From a virus, in IMG/VR virus record IMGVR_UViG_3300037227_000088, positions 1 through 47,498 of that record: a DNA stretch of 47,498 nt. One strand, given 5' to 3'. Below the pieces are notes generated by a model. The model was given only the letters and a program-made list of their open reading frames with translations. It had not been told where the DNA came from and searched no databases. A program made the position numbers and the translations under genes. Position 1 is the stretch's first letter; each line of letters opens with the position of its first letter. Below are positions 39,116-47,152 of this stretch, one piece after another.

Positions 39116-42100
39116 TTACTTGGCCGACGACCAATTGTCGGCAATGCCCAGCGAGATGCTGAGCGGAATGGCGAAGTCCTCGGGAAACGCGTGCTCCATG
39201 CATTCCTTCGCGACCTCCGCCGCCTTCTCGACCGTTTCGTTCGGGCACTCAAACACCAGTTCGTCGTGCACCTGCAACATCATGATGCAGCCGAACCGTC
39301 GTTTCAGTTGGGCGTCGTGACAACGGATCATCGCGACCTTCACGACATCGGCCGCGCTACCTTGGATCGGCAGGTTGGACGCCTGCCGTTCCGCTCTGGC
39401 CCGGTCTTCTTTTCCGACCGCATCGATGTCTGGAAGATAACGGCGTCGACCCAGCACGGTAAAACTGAATCCCGTCTCCTGTGCCGTTTTGATGGCCGTG
39501 TTGAAGTAGTGTTTGACCGCTGGGTAGCGGGTCATGTAGGCGTCGATCTTTGCCTGTGCTTCGTCGGGTGTGCAGCCCAGCCGTTTGGCCAGCGTCCACT
39601 TCTGCATACCGTAATTTAAGCCGAAGCCGACCGTCTTGGCATCTTGTCGGGCGCGAAGGCAGTGTCGAAAGTAGTCGGCCTGATCTTTCGACAGGGCGGC
39701 CCACTCCTCTTCCTTCATCTTCTTGGCCCGCTTGATGTCGTCGTACGGAAGGTCGAACACGAGCGAGGCGTTGCCCATGTGGATGTCGTGACCCCGCAGG
39801 AAGATGTCGAGCATGTCTTGTTCACCCGCCATGATGGCGAGAAGTCGCATTTCCAACTGCTCGAAGTCGCCTACTATTAGTGACTTTCCTGGTGGTGCGA
39901 TGAACGCTCGACGAATGTTATAACGGTCGGCCTCCTTGTCTTCGTCGGGACGGGGGAGGTTTTGCATGTTCGGCTCACTGCTCGAAAGGCGCCCAGTGTT
40001 GTGCGTGACGATCCCACCAGTAACGTGTGAATGGTCATCGGCAACCAGCATTCCGTACGTTTCTTCCGGCAATTCTGCATCAACAGAAACCACACGACTA
40101 CTGTGGAAAGACGCATACTTACCCTCAATGTGATCTTCGTCTTGCCATCTTCGGTATGCCCAAACATCTCGAATAATTCCGGGGGACACGCCGTATTCGT
40201 TGGCCAGTTCCGTTGCAGTAGGTGTGCAGCCAGTCGGAGTAGCCCACGTTCTGTCCTTGATGATGTTGTCTATTGATTGGAATGAAACACTGTGCTGTCT
40301 TGCTAGCGCTGTTTTGCCTACACCTGTAGCAAAGTCGTTACGAATCTTTTGTGCTGTAGCGTAGGATAGTTTAGCAGTGCAGCTGGGTGGTTGTCTGGGT
40401 CTTCCTAGACGTCGGATGCGCACCACATCCTTTTCGCGCAGCACTGATTCGCCAGATCTTCTTTTACTCATCGTGCCGTGGCGCATCGCATCTTGTCTGT
40501 TTTCTGCAAGTGTGCCGCATTGCAGATTTTGTAGCGTGTTGTCCCAAGCTATACCGTTCAAGTGTCTAGTTTCCTTTCCGGGTTCCCAACGCCCGAACGT
40601 TTCCAACACTAGTCGATGTACTGGGATGTCTTTTCGATCTTCTCCTCTTATCTGAGATCCGTTTCGGTACAAGCACACTTTGAGATGTCCCCATCTCCCT
40701 TTGGGTTTTTGTGCAAGAGAACGGCCAGTTTTCTTGTTGCGTACTCGCCCCCAAGAAGATACCTCAAAGTCGCTCCATTTAGGTACCTGACTCCAAACTT
40801 CTGGTTCCGAGTATACGGTGACTTCTTGGCCTATTTGAAGGTCAGTAGCTTTTGTCCAAGTATCCACAGTTCGATACTGGTGTTCTCCGTTGGTGCGCAA
40901 CGTCAGCCCGTTGGACAGCGTGACCTTGTATATGGGTTCTGCTGGACGTCTAGATGTTTCCACCACTGGTTTGGTACTGCCGGTGTGTGTTATGACCATG
41001 TCGCCCGTGCGTACTGTTTCTACGGAGATGTATCCGCGGTTGGTTAACACCAGTTCCCCAGCAGGCATACACACAGCAACGTGCTGGTTGTAGTTTGTGT
41101 GTACGCGACCGGTTGGTTGTACCTGTTCCAACATACCGACCACGTAGGTGCCGTTCAGCTTTTTGATTTTGCCGTATTGACTCTTCAACGACAGCACTGC
41201 GTCCTCCGGGTGTTCCTCTTCCAGTCGTTCCAGCACGGTCTTGTCCACCGCAGGTGACCGCAAACCAGCCTTTCCACCATTCGTCATCTTTCGGATCGGA
41301 TACTTCATCACGTCGAACAGGTAGTGCTGCAGTTCTTTGTTCGAGTTGATGTTCATGATGGGGGAGCCGGCCTTGTCGGTCACGTGCGTGACCTCCCTGG
41401 CCAGCGCGTCCATGTCATCGTTCATCGGACGATCAAGCGATCGTAGGTACTCCTGATCGATCATCACGCCTTCTCGCTCGCACTCGAATAGCACGCGCGT
41501 GAACGGAAGTTCGACTCGGAAGTACAGGTCCGCCACCGTCTCGAACTCTTTGACGATCCACTCGGGTGTCGGCTGCATGCACGATTCGGTGGGCGTTTCA
41601 CACAGTTGCTTGAACAGGTTCTTGTAGATGGCGTACGTGCCCCACGCGTCATTGGTCGAGTACTCGATCAGTTTGGCCAAGTCATTTCGGTGACACCACA
41701 GGATCGCATCCTGCACGGTCCTGAAGCTTCCGCCAGCCGCCACCTCCTCGGTGGTGGAGTTCTGTGTCAACTTGCCTGCTTTGTTGAACCGAAACGTGTC
41801 TTTGAAATCGTTCCACCGGTAGCCTAGTACGTGTTCGGCCATGCTTTTGAGATCATGCGGCATGTCTTCGTACAGCATGGAGTGCATGACGATGACGTCC
41901 AAAAGCTCGCCCTTCACGTGCATCCCTACGTTAGCCAAGATGGCGCAGTCGTATTTGGCGTTGGCGAAGATCCATTGGCGGTACGGGTCTTCGAACAGAT
42001 CGACGAAGTACCGTAGGGAGTTGGACGGCATGCAGACGCGACGTTGTCGTTGGTCCGCATCCTCCCAGGCGAGTGACCAGAATAGCGGTAGGTCCTGCAT

Positions 42101-42247
42101 CTTGTTCAGACCGGTCGTTTCCGTGTCGATCGCCACCAGTGCGGTTGTCTTTAGTTCTTCGACCAGTTGGATGATGGCCTGCAGTTCGGCCGGTCTATCA
42201 GGGTCCAGCCAACAGGCGTTAGGCAGTTCGATGTTCCATTTGGGCAT
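39116..42247 (-). CDS. polA: Family A DNA polymerase interrupted by an HNH intein
   Basis: 1043 residues (685 after intein removal) from ATG 42247, chosen for the GGAG about 6 nt upstream; the longer frame to 42298 has none. A 3'-5' exonuclease domain comes first: Asp41 and Glu43 in 'ALVAIDTETTGLNK', 'WIFANAKYDCAILANVG', and 'YSTNDAWGTYAIYKNL'. Polymerase motif A is 'VGDFEQLEMRLL' with Asp794, motif B 'RQDAKTVGFGLNYGMQKW' (Lys, Phe, Tyr as in Pol I), and motif C 'LQVHDELVFE' with Asp995. The intein occupies residues 393-750, immediately before 'TGRLSSSEPNMQNLPRP', a conserved site. No 5'-nuclease domain is present. It copies the phage genome together with the helicase, primase and the clamp of the other strand. 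Confidence 0.95.
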   Translation of the reverse strand: MPKWNIELPNACWLDPDRPAELQAIIQLVEELKTTALVAIDTETTGLNKMQDLPLFWSLAWEDADQRQRRVCMPSNSLRYFVDLFEDPYRQWIFANAKYDCAILANVGMHVKGELLDVIVMHSMLYEDMPHDLKSMAEHVLGYRWNDFKDTFRFNKAGKLTQNSTTEEVAAGGSFRTVQDAILWCHRNDLAKLIEYSTNDAWGTYAIYKNLFKQLCETPTESCMQPTPEWIVKEFETVADLYFRVELPFTRVLFECEREGVMIDQEYLRSLDRPMNDDMDALAREVTHVTDKAGSPIMNINSNKELQHYLFDVMKYPIRKMTNGGKAGLRSPAVDKTVLERLEEEHPEDAVLSLKSQYGKIKKLNGTYVVGMLEQVQPTGRVHTNYNQHVAVCMPAGELVLTNRGYISVETVRTGDMVITHTGSTKPVVETSRRPAEPIYKVTLSNGLTLRTNGEHQYRTVDTWTKATDLQIGQEVTVYSEPEVWSQVPKWSDFEVSSWGRVRNKKTGRSLAQKPKGRWGHLKVCLYRNGSQIRGEDRKDIPVHRLVLETFGRWEPGKETRHLNGIAWDNTLQNLQCGTLAENRQDAMRHGTMSKRRSGESVLREKDVVRIRRLGRPRQPPSCTAKLSYATAQKIRNDFATGVGKTALARQHSVSFQSIDNIIKDRTWATPTGCTPTATELANEYGVSPGIIRDVWAYRRWQDEDHIEGKYASFHSSRVVSVDAELPEETYGMLVADDHSHVTGGIVTHNTGRLSSSEPNMQNLPRPDEDKEADRYNIRRAFIAPPGKSLIVGDFEQLEMRLLAIMAGEQDMLDIFLRGHDIHMGNASLVFDLPYDDIKRAKKMKEEEWAALSKDQADYFRHCLRARQDAKTVGFGLNYGMQKWTLAKRLGCTPDEAQAKIDAYMTRYPAVKHYFNTAIKTAQETGFSFTVLGRRRYLPDIDAVGKEDRARAERQASNLPIQGSAADVVKVAMIRCHDAQLKRRFGCIMMLQVHDELVFECPNETVEKAAEVAKECMEHAFPEDFAIPLSISLGIADNWSSAK
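39998..41071 (-). other. Intein with NUMOD4 and HNH homing endonuclease
   Basis: 358 residues, from Cys1 (codon 41069-41071) to the terminal His357-Asn358; the next residue is Thr of the polymerase. Splicing blocks visible: N-terminal 'CMPAGELVLTNRGYISVETV', block B 'TNGEH' (60-64), and the C-terminal 'DDHSHVTGGIVTHN'. Residues ~90-128 are a NUMOD4-type DNA-binding motif ('WSDFEVSSWGRVRNKKTG') and ~150-200 an HNH nuclease (His152, His170, Asn178, with 'NGIAWDNTLQNLQCGTLAEN'). Two helix-turn-helix-like pieces follow. It is therefore likely a mobile, bifunctional intein that splices itself and homes into the polymerase gene. Confidence 0.9.
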
Positions 42248-42264
42248 GGCAACTCCAGGGTGTG

Positions 42265-42296
42265 GGTGGTGGGCTGGGGACGGCCAGCCCACCACC
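42265..42296 (-). other. Intergenic hairpin before polA
   Basis: Perfect 13-bp stem GGTGGTGGGCTGG (42265-42277) and CCAGCCCACCACC (42284-42296), loop GGACGG. It fills the gap between the Cys-rich gene and polA. No T tract; it may lower polA expression, mark an RNA cut or stabilise the mRNA end. Confidence 0.55.
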
Positions 42297-42303
42297 AAAT
42301 GGA

Positions 42304-43503
42304 CTACTGACCGCCGCCCCGGTTGTACTCGGACGCGGCTGGATGTCGCGCGCCATCACCAACCGCAGCCGGTCCCTTCCAATCGGGCGCACCCGGCCCG
42401 CCAGCACCAAACAGACGGTTCTGTGTGGTCAAGTCGGTCGGCTGAATCAATTTGGGTAGATCCATAGGCACCCGGAAGTTGTCGGCCATGTTCTGGTTGT
42501 AAGCGGCGATCTCGGGTGGCACGAAGATGCCGTCGTAGCCCTCTTCCCAATCGTCGATCTTCAATTCGGTCCCGACCTTGCCGTCCATCGTTTCCCTGTG
42601 GACGTGTAGTACGACGTCGAACAGTGTGGCGGGTTCGGGGTTGTCCCCACACTTCATACACTTGTTGTATTGCCTGGGGAAGTCGTAACCACCGCAGACC
42701 GGACACAACATCCTGTCGCTCACCGTCTTCATGATCTCGTCTTCCTTGATGCGTGTTTCGCCATGTCGGAAGAACGGATGCTCACAATCTTCGTTCGCGC
42801 ACACGAACGCATCCCACGTCAGGCTGTTGCGCGTTTTACAACTCTTGCAGCACAATCGAAGGGCCTCGTCCTTTTTCAACAAGGTGTTGTGGTGGCTGAT
42901 CCCCATGTCCCAGTGCAGCTTGCGAGCGGGCAGCGTTAGCTTTCCGGCCGCGCAGTGCGGACAACCATCCAGTTCGCATCTGACCCACGTGTAGAACGGC
43001 TCGCCCTGGTTGTTCTTTTTGACCGCCCCGTCATCGTCCAGTTGTTCGATCCGGTGATAGGGGAAGTAGTGGATGATGCTGAACGAGAACATGTTGCGTT
43101 TGCTCATCGGGCCGAACACGGTCTTGCCCTTCTCGTCTCGGTGCATCAGTCCGAAGAACAGTTCGCATCCACGACACGGCTGTGCCTTCTTCTTGCTGCC
43201 ACTCCATGGGCCCGCACTACACACCGACGATTTCTCGTGGTTGTTGTCTCGGTGCTCGGTCCAGCTCCACCACGGAAACGACACCTTCACGAGCGTCTCG
43301 TTGTTTTCCGCCGGTATTTCGGTCGTGTAGTTGGCGTCCATGATTCGGACGACATCAGGACGTAGGTGGTTTTCGGTCGGCACGTACTTGTCCACCCACA
43401 CGGGCCTAGGTCCCGTGTTGTGTTTCTTCGACATCGATTTGCGTTGTACCCCGCCTCGTTGTGTCAGGGATGCGTGTGACCCCACTGTCGGTCTTCGTTC
43501 CAT
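42304..43503 (-). CDS. Cysteine-rich multi-zinc-ribbon protein, candidate ssDNA-binding
   Basis: 399 residues from ATG 43503 (GGGAGAG about 5 nt upstream), overlapping the primase gene by 40 nt. It has many paired Cys: 'CRGCELFFG', 'CELDGCPHC', 'CCKSCKT', 'CANEDC', 'CPVCGGYDF' and 'CMKCG', so at least three zinc ribbons are possible. The N-terminal part is basic, the C-terminal ~70 residues are Pro/Gly-rich and acidic in places. It sits between primase and polymerase, where many phages have their single-strand DNA-binding protein; that is the basis of the guess. A zinc-containing polymerase accessory protein is the alternative. No family name is safe. Confidence 0.6.
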   Translation of the reverse strand: MERRPTVGSHASLTQRGGVQRKSMSKKHNTGPRPVWVDKYVPTENHLRPDVVRIMDANYTTEIPAENNETLVKVSFPWWSWTEHRDNNHEKSSVCSAGPWSGSKKKAQPCRGCELFFGLMHRDEKGKTVFGPMSKRNMFSFSIIHYFPYHRIEQLDDDGAVKKNNQGEPFYTWVRCELDGCPHCAAGKLTLPARKLHWDMGISHHNTLLKKDEALRLCCKSCKTRNSLTWDAFVCANEDCEHPFFRHGETRIKEDEIMKTVSDRMLCPVCGGYDFPRQYNKCMKCGDNPEPATLFDVVLHVHRETMDGKVGTELKIDDWEEGYDGIFVPPEIAAYNQNMADNFRVPMDLPKLIQPTDLTTQNRLFGAGGPGAPDWKGPAAVGDGARHPAASEYNRGGGQ

Positions 43504-44483
43504 TTTTCTCTCCCGGGTTGTTTTGGTGACCACATTTGGAAAAGGACCGCCTTCTCTATTGCGTGATGCACCTCTTCTTCTAACAGGTCGTCTGGTTGTT
43601 CGTCTTCTGGTGGTCTGACCACCTTCACAAAAAGCGATTTCTGTAGGATTCTGCCACTACTCAACGTACCGGTTCGTCCAGCTAGATCGCCATCTAGCAT
43701 CAGTATGACGGGCACGCCCAACTGCTCGAGGATCCATTTCTGTTCGATGTTGATCCGGTTGGTCATCAGTGCCGCCACGTTGGTCAGGCCCGATTGCCAG
43801 ACCCACATGCAGGCCTTGAATCCCTCTACCAAGATGATGGGCTTATTTGCCAGTACGCATTCAGGCCCGGCCCGATGAATGTTCCACAGCAGTGCCCCTC
43901 TACTCGGTTCCTTTCGTGCGGGCAGCCCCCAGGTCTTGTACTCATTCGTGTAGATCTTGTATCGAGGACCAGTCCCTTCCATCCTCCTTCCGCTGATTCC
44001 CACTAGACGGCCATCAACATCTCGGAGCGGGAACGTCATCATGTTGTGGTAGAAATCGAACCCGATGTCGAAATGCCGCAAGGTAGCTTCTTTGAATCCG
44101 ACGTCGCGCAGTCTGGTCGGGCAGTAGTCGAAAATGCCAAGTAGGTTTTCAGGTAGTCGTTCGCCAGCCTTAGGGTCGAAGTTTTTGATGTCCTTGGCGG
44201 GGGGTGCTGCAAGACGCAGTCGTTCGACTAGGGCGTCGTACTGCAGTTTGATTTCGTATGGCGCGACCCCTATGTCCCGTAGAAAACGACCAAGATTGCC
44301 GGACGCGTTGCACGAGAAACAGAAGTAGATGCCCTTGGACAATGACATCGAGAAGGTTGTCGATCCTTGCGGATCGTTGGACATGTGGAAGGGACAGGAC
44401 GCCATGATGTTGTCCGGGCCCGACCGTTTGACCTTGCGTAGGTACTGTCTGGCTATTGCGTAGACGGTCTCGTAGTCACTCAT
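43464..44483 (-). CDS. dnaG: DnaG-type DNA primase
   Basis: 339 residues from ATG 44483, 4 nt after the helicase stop; no ribosome site, so translation is coupled. A zinc-binding domain comes first: Cys30-Pro-Phe-His33 and Cys55-Phe-Ser-Cys58 (CHCC type). The Toprim core follows: 'PIILVEGFKACMWVWQSG' (Glu) and 'PVILMLDGDLAGRTG' (the DxD-type Asp pair). The C-terminal ~60 residues are short and carry no helicase-binding domain of the usual length. It synthesises RNA primers on the lagging strand with the adjacent helicase. Known of family: Toprim metal site with acidic residues. It is shorter than E. coli DnaG (581). Confidence 0.88.
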   Translation of the reverse strand: MSDYETVYAIARQYLRKVKRSGPDNIMASCPFHMSNDPQGSTTFSMSLSKGIYFCFSCNASGNLGRFLRDIGVAPYEIKLQYDALVERLRLAAPPAKDIKNFDPKAGERLPENLLGIFDYCPTRLRDVGFKEATLRHFDIGFDFYHNMMTFPLRDVDGRLVGISGRRMEGTGPRYKIYTNEYKTWGLPARKEPSRGALLWNIHRAGPECVLANKPIILVEGFKACMWVWQSGLTNVAALMTNRINIEQKWILEQLGVPVILMLDGDLAGRTGTLSSGRILQKSLFVKVVRPPEDEQPDDLLEEEVHHAIEKAVLFQMWSPKQPGREKWNEDRQWGHTHP

Positions 44484-44487
44484 GACA

Positions 44488-45987
44488 TCACTGTATCGTT
44501 TGTTTGTTTTTCGGTACCCGTTTCGGTTTGATCCCTCCGAACGTTGCTGCAATCTGTTGGTCGACCACCTGCTTGTGCATTTCACTGACCGCACGTGCCC
44601 GTACGTTCGTTTCATTGCCGCTGTTGTTTACGGGCTGACGTTTTGGTTTCGCCTCTTTCTCGTCTGAATCCAACTCTTTGGCCTTCAGCATTTCGGCGAC
44701 CGTCACGGTCTCGACAAAGCTGAAATCGTCGGCCGGCTCACCAACGATTCGGATGCCATCCAGCGACCACTCACGCGCTCCTGCCGTGCCCAGCAGCAAA
44801 GTGTTGACCTCCCGACCGTTCACCAACCGTTTGGTGTTTTCGTTGATGACGCGGAACGCGGCGGTCGTATCTTGACTGACCGCATCAGAGAAAGCGATCT
44901 CGTCCAGTTCGGCAGCATTGTGTTTAGCGGCCGAACGAGTGGCCTGAAACGTAATGACGATGGGAACGCACAGGTCCAGCGAGATCATTCGCAGTTCCCT
45001 GCTGATCGCCTGCACTCTGGAGTTGTCCTTCTGGTAGGACTTGGATGTGTTGAGCAGGTAGGCCCCGTCGATAAACACTATGTTGGGCTTGTACTTCTGG
45101 ACTTTGCTGCGAATCCAAGCGGGCGTATCCGTACCCGTTCCATCCTGAGAGCTATGAAGATTGCCTCGAAGGCAGATCAACCGGTCTTTGTTGAATTCCT
45201 TCTGTGATTGCAGCAGCACGTCTTGAAAGGCCAGTTCGTCGTATCGCTCCAGTTTGCCGTGCCTTAGGGCTCGATACTGCACACGTGCGATGCAGGCGGC
45301 TATCCGCTTGAAGATGTTGTCCGGGCCCATCTCCTTTGTGTAAACGAGAATGCGTAGAGGCTGCCCGCAGATCTCCTGTTCGTACAGATTGGCGATCATG
45401 TAGGCCAATATCCACGACTTGCCGGATTTGGGCCTTCCGTAGAACACGATGTAATCGTCAGGAGCGATCCCCAAGGTCTCGTCATTCAATGCCGGCCAAG
45501 GATACGATATCGGGTAGAACGCGCCACCGTTTTTGGCCACCTCGTACTGCTGCCAAAGTCGTGGCATGGCATCAGAGAATCTGACATCTCTGCTACCGGA
45601 TGCTCCTAGTTCCAGCAGTGTTTGGATTTCTTGTTGATGTCTGGATAGTGCGGCCTCAGGATCTCCTGCTTCGGCCGCGTGCATCATGGCCTCGGCCGAT
45701 ATCCTTGAGTCCACGGCCAACCTGTGACACCTGACCATCATGCACAGTGATGGCGTGGTCATGCCGGGGTCGTCACACTCGACGAAGGTGGGCATCTTCT
45801 CTCTGAATGCCTGCACCCCCATGATCGCACCTCTCGAACCCGGGTGCGTGTAGAAACCGTACAGTTGGTTGAATGCCCCCACCCCCCAATCGCTTTTGAA
45901 GTCGTTGACCGTGATGCCCCATTCCAACACTTCCGTTATGTTGCCTGTCCTGATGATCCGGCTGATCAGCTGTTGTTCAGCATCCAT
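44488..45987 (-). CDS. dnaB: DnaB-type replicative helicase
   Basis: 499 residues; ATG 45987 with GGAG about 8 nt upstream. The N-terminal ~130 residues are helical, and the C-terminal RecA-fold ATPase has Walker A at residues 184-191 (GRPKSGKS), followed by 'LRILVYTKEMGPDNIFKRIA' and Walker B 'PNIVFIDGAYLL' with Asp307. 'VITFQATRSAAKH' fits the motif-3/4 strand of DnaB. After residue ~430 is a charged, probably disordered tail. It unwinds DNA at the fork and recruits the primase encoded next. The arrangement helicase then primase in one operon is common in tailed phages. Confidence 0.88.
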   Translation of the reverse strand: MDAEQQLISRIIRTGNITEVLEWGITVNDFKSDWGVGAFNQLYGFYTHPGSRGAIMGVQAFREKMPTFVECDDPGMTTPSLCMMVRCHRLAVDSRISAEAMMHAAEAGDPEAALSRHQQEIQTLLELGASGSRDVRFSDAMPRLWQQYEVAKNGGAFYPISYPWPALNDETLGIAPDDYIVFYGRPKSGKSWILAYMIANLYEQEICGQPLRILVYTKEMGPDNIFKRIAACIARVQYRALRHGKLERYDELAFQDVLLQSQKEFNKDRLICLRGNLHSSQDGTGTDTPAWIRSKVQKYKPNIVFIDGAYLLNTSKSYQKDNSRVQAISRELRMISLDLCVPIVITFQATRSAAKHNAAELDEIAFSDAVSQDTTAAFRVINENTKRLVNGREVNTLLLGTAGAREWSLDGIRIVGEPADDFSFVETVTVAEMLKAKELDSDEKEAKPKRQPVNNSGNETNVRARAVSEMHKQVVDQQIAATFGGIKPKRVPKNKQTIQ

Positions 45988-46022
45988 CCGTCAGTCTCCT
46001 ATTCTAGAGTGTATGAAGAAAC

Positions 46023-46049
46023 GGTTGGGGGCGCTCAGCGCCCCCAACC
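46023..46049 (-). terminator. Strong hairpin between gene blocks
   Basis: Perfect 12-bp GC-rich stem: GGTTGGGGGCGC (46023-46034) and GCGCCCCCAACC (46038-46049), loop TCA. On the - strand it follows the stop of the 46055 gene by 5 nt, and is trailed by GTTTCTTC. A TACACT box lies just beyond, 21 nt before the helicase start, but no -35 could be matched. Confidence 0.6.
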
Positions 46050-46054
46050 CGCAC

Positions 46055-46387
46055 TCAGACGGGTGGAGCGTCTTCACCACCCAGGAATTCACCGAGTCCG
46101 GTCATCCCCTGGTTGGAGATGTTGCGCTGTTCAGGCGGCTGTCCGTCTTGTGTGTGGCTGTCGGCGAACACTTCGCGTCCGATCGACTGCTCCATCACGT
46201 CGATCAGTTCTCGAAGTTTTGTCAGGACCTCTGGGGTCCATCCGCCAATCATGATGGTGGCGACCGTCTGGCCACTAGTGGAATTGACCAACTTGGCCTC
46301 TGCCGTGAATACGTTGGGCAGCTTGGTTAGATCTACTTGGAGTCCCGCTACCACGATCCCATCAGCGCGAACCTGTCCTCGAACCAT
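46055..46387 (-). CDS. Unknown protein
   Basis: 110 residues from ATG 46387, chosen because GGAGG lies 6 nt upstream; a start at 46420 has none. A beta-rich first half (VRADGIVVAGLQVDLTKLPN, 'AKLVNSTSGQTVATIMIGG') is followed by a helix 'LTKLRELIDVMEQSIGREVF' and a disordered acidic tail. It overlaps the preceding gene by 26 nt and ends at a strong hairpin, so it is the last gene of a short - strand unit. Not recognised. Confidence 0.7.
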   Translation of the reverse strand: MVRGQVRADGIVVAGLQVDLTKLPNVFTAEAKLVNSTSGQTVATIMIGGWTPEVLTKLRELIDVMEQSIGREVFADSHTQDGQPPEQRNISNQGMTGLGEFLGGEDAPPV

Positions 46388-46688
46388 CAGGACCTCCAGA
46401 TGTAGAGAAGAGCTCACCACCCTGCAGCAACTGGTTCATCCCGTCAATAGCCATGGAGTTGGCGGCGGCAAACGCCGCACGGAATGCTTGTTCCAGTTTG
46501 TCTGCTTCTTGGTCGCACGCTAGCGTGATCGTGACGGTGCATTTGGTCTGGCCGTAATCGGTAGCATGACCGGCCGACACACTGATGGCGGCCGCCCCGT
46601 TCTTCATGATCAGTCCAGCCGGATCAGGTCCTTGAAAGAAGTCGGACCGCGCCACACCGTCTTTCAAAGTGTGTCGATTGGCCGTCAC
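46362..46688 (-). CDS. Unknown small protein, GTG start
   Basis: 108 residues from GTG 46688, whose GTGA overlaps the preceding stop (translational coupling). The first ~30 residues are polar; then a beta strand region ('TVTITLACDQEADKLEQAF') and a helix 'RAAFAAANSMAIDGMNQLL'. A short polar tail ends it. No family recognised. The three small genes 46055-47152 form one translation-coupled group between uracil-DNA glycosylase and the helicase. Confidence 0.7.
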   Translation of the reverse strand: MTANRHTLKDGVARSDFFQGPDPAGLIMKNGAAAISVSAGHATDYGQTKCTVTITLACDQEADKLEQAFRAAFAAANSMAIDGMNQLLQGGELFSTSGGPDGSRTGSR

Positions 46689-47152
46689 GGCAGCACCGCC
46701 ATCTTCTTGGGTTTGTCGTAGTTGGCCGATCTTTTGACGAATGTTCGTTGTAGCGCGACCGGTACGGCCCCCCGGTCGATCAACGACTCCATCATGCGGG
46801 CGTCCACCTCGTTGATCCTGACCGTCTTGATGACACCGCCCAATCGCTGGAACTCAGCATCGTTGTTGCCCAGTTCGTTCAGAAGGGCATCGCCGTTGTA
46901 CTTGGTGGCGAAATGTTTGAACTCAAACGGTCCACAACTGATGCCTGCCATGGCATCGTCGCAATGGGCACGAAGTGCTTTGTCAGCAGCTTCTAGCGCG
47001 TCGTTGTACCGCTCCACTATTTCGGCGTACTGGTCGATCGTTCGCTGGTGGTGCTTGATAAACGCGTACAGCTCACCCTGTGCATTGACGAACCTAAGGA
47101 CCTCAGGCACTTGCTCAACCTCCAGCTTCTTTTTCATTGTCTTCAGAGTCAT
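46685..47152 (-). CDS. Unknown protein with helical N-terminus
   Basis: 155 residues; ATG 47152 with GGAGG 9 nt upstream, inside the end of the glycosylase gene. The first ~75 residues are charged helices of coiled-coil type ('YAFIKHHQRTIDQYAEIVER'), followed by a Cys-containing loop ('MAGISCGPFEFKHFATKYN') and a beta/alpha end with 'GGVIKTVRINEVDARMMESL'. The C-terminus is basic (KRSANYDKPKKM). Unrecognised. Could be a nuclease inhibitor- or DNA-binding-like protein, but there is no motif to support it. Confidence 0.7.
   Translation of the reverse strand: MTLKTMKKKLEVEQVPEVLRFVNAQGELYAFIKHHQRTIDQYAEIVERYNDALEAADKALRAHCDDAMAGISCGPFEFKHFATKYNGDALLNELGNNDAEFQRLGGVIKTVRINEVDARMMESLIDRGAVPVALQRTFVKRSANYDKPKKMAVLP

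Noticed and set aside
42080-42105. Sliding-clamp-binding peptide 'QDLPLF' in the polymerase
   Set aside because: It lies in the core of the exonuclease domain near residue 53, where the clamp could hardly reach, so the match is probably chance.
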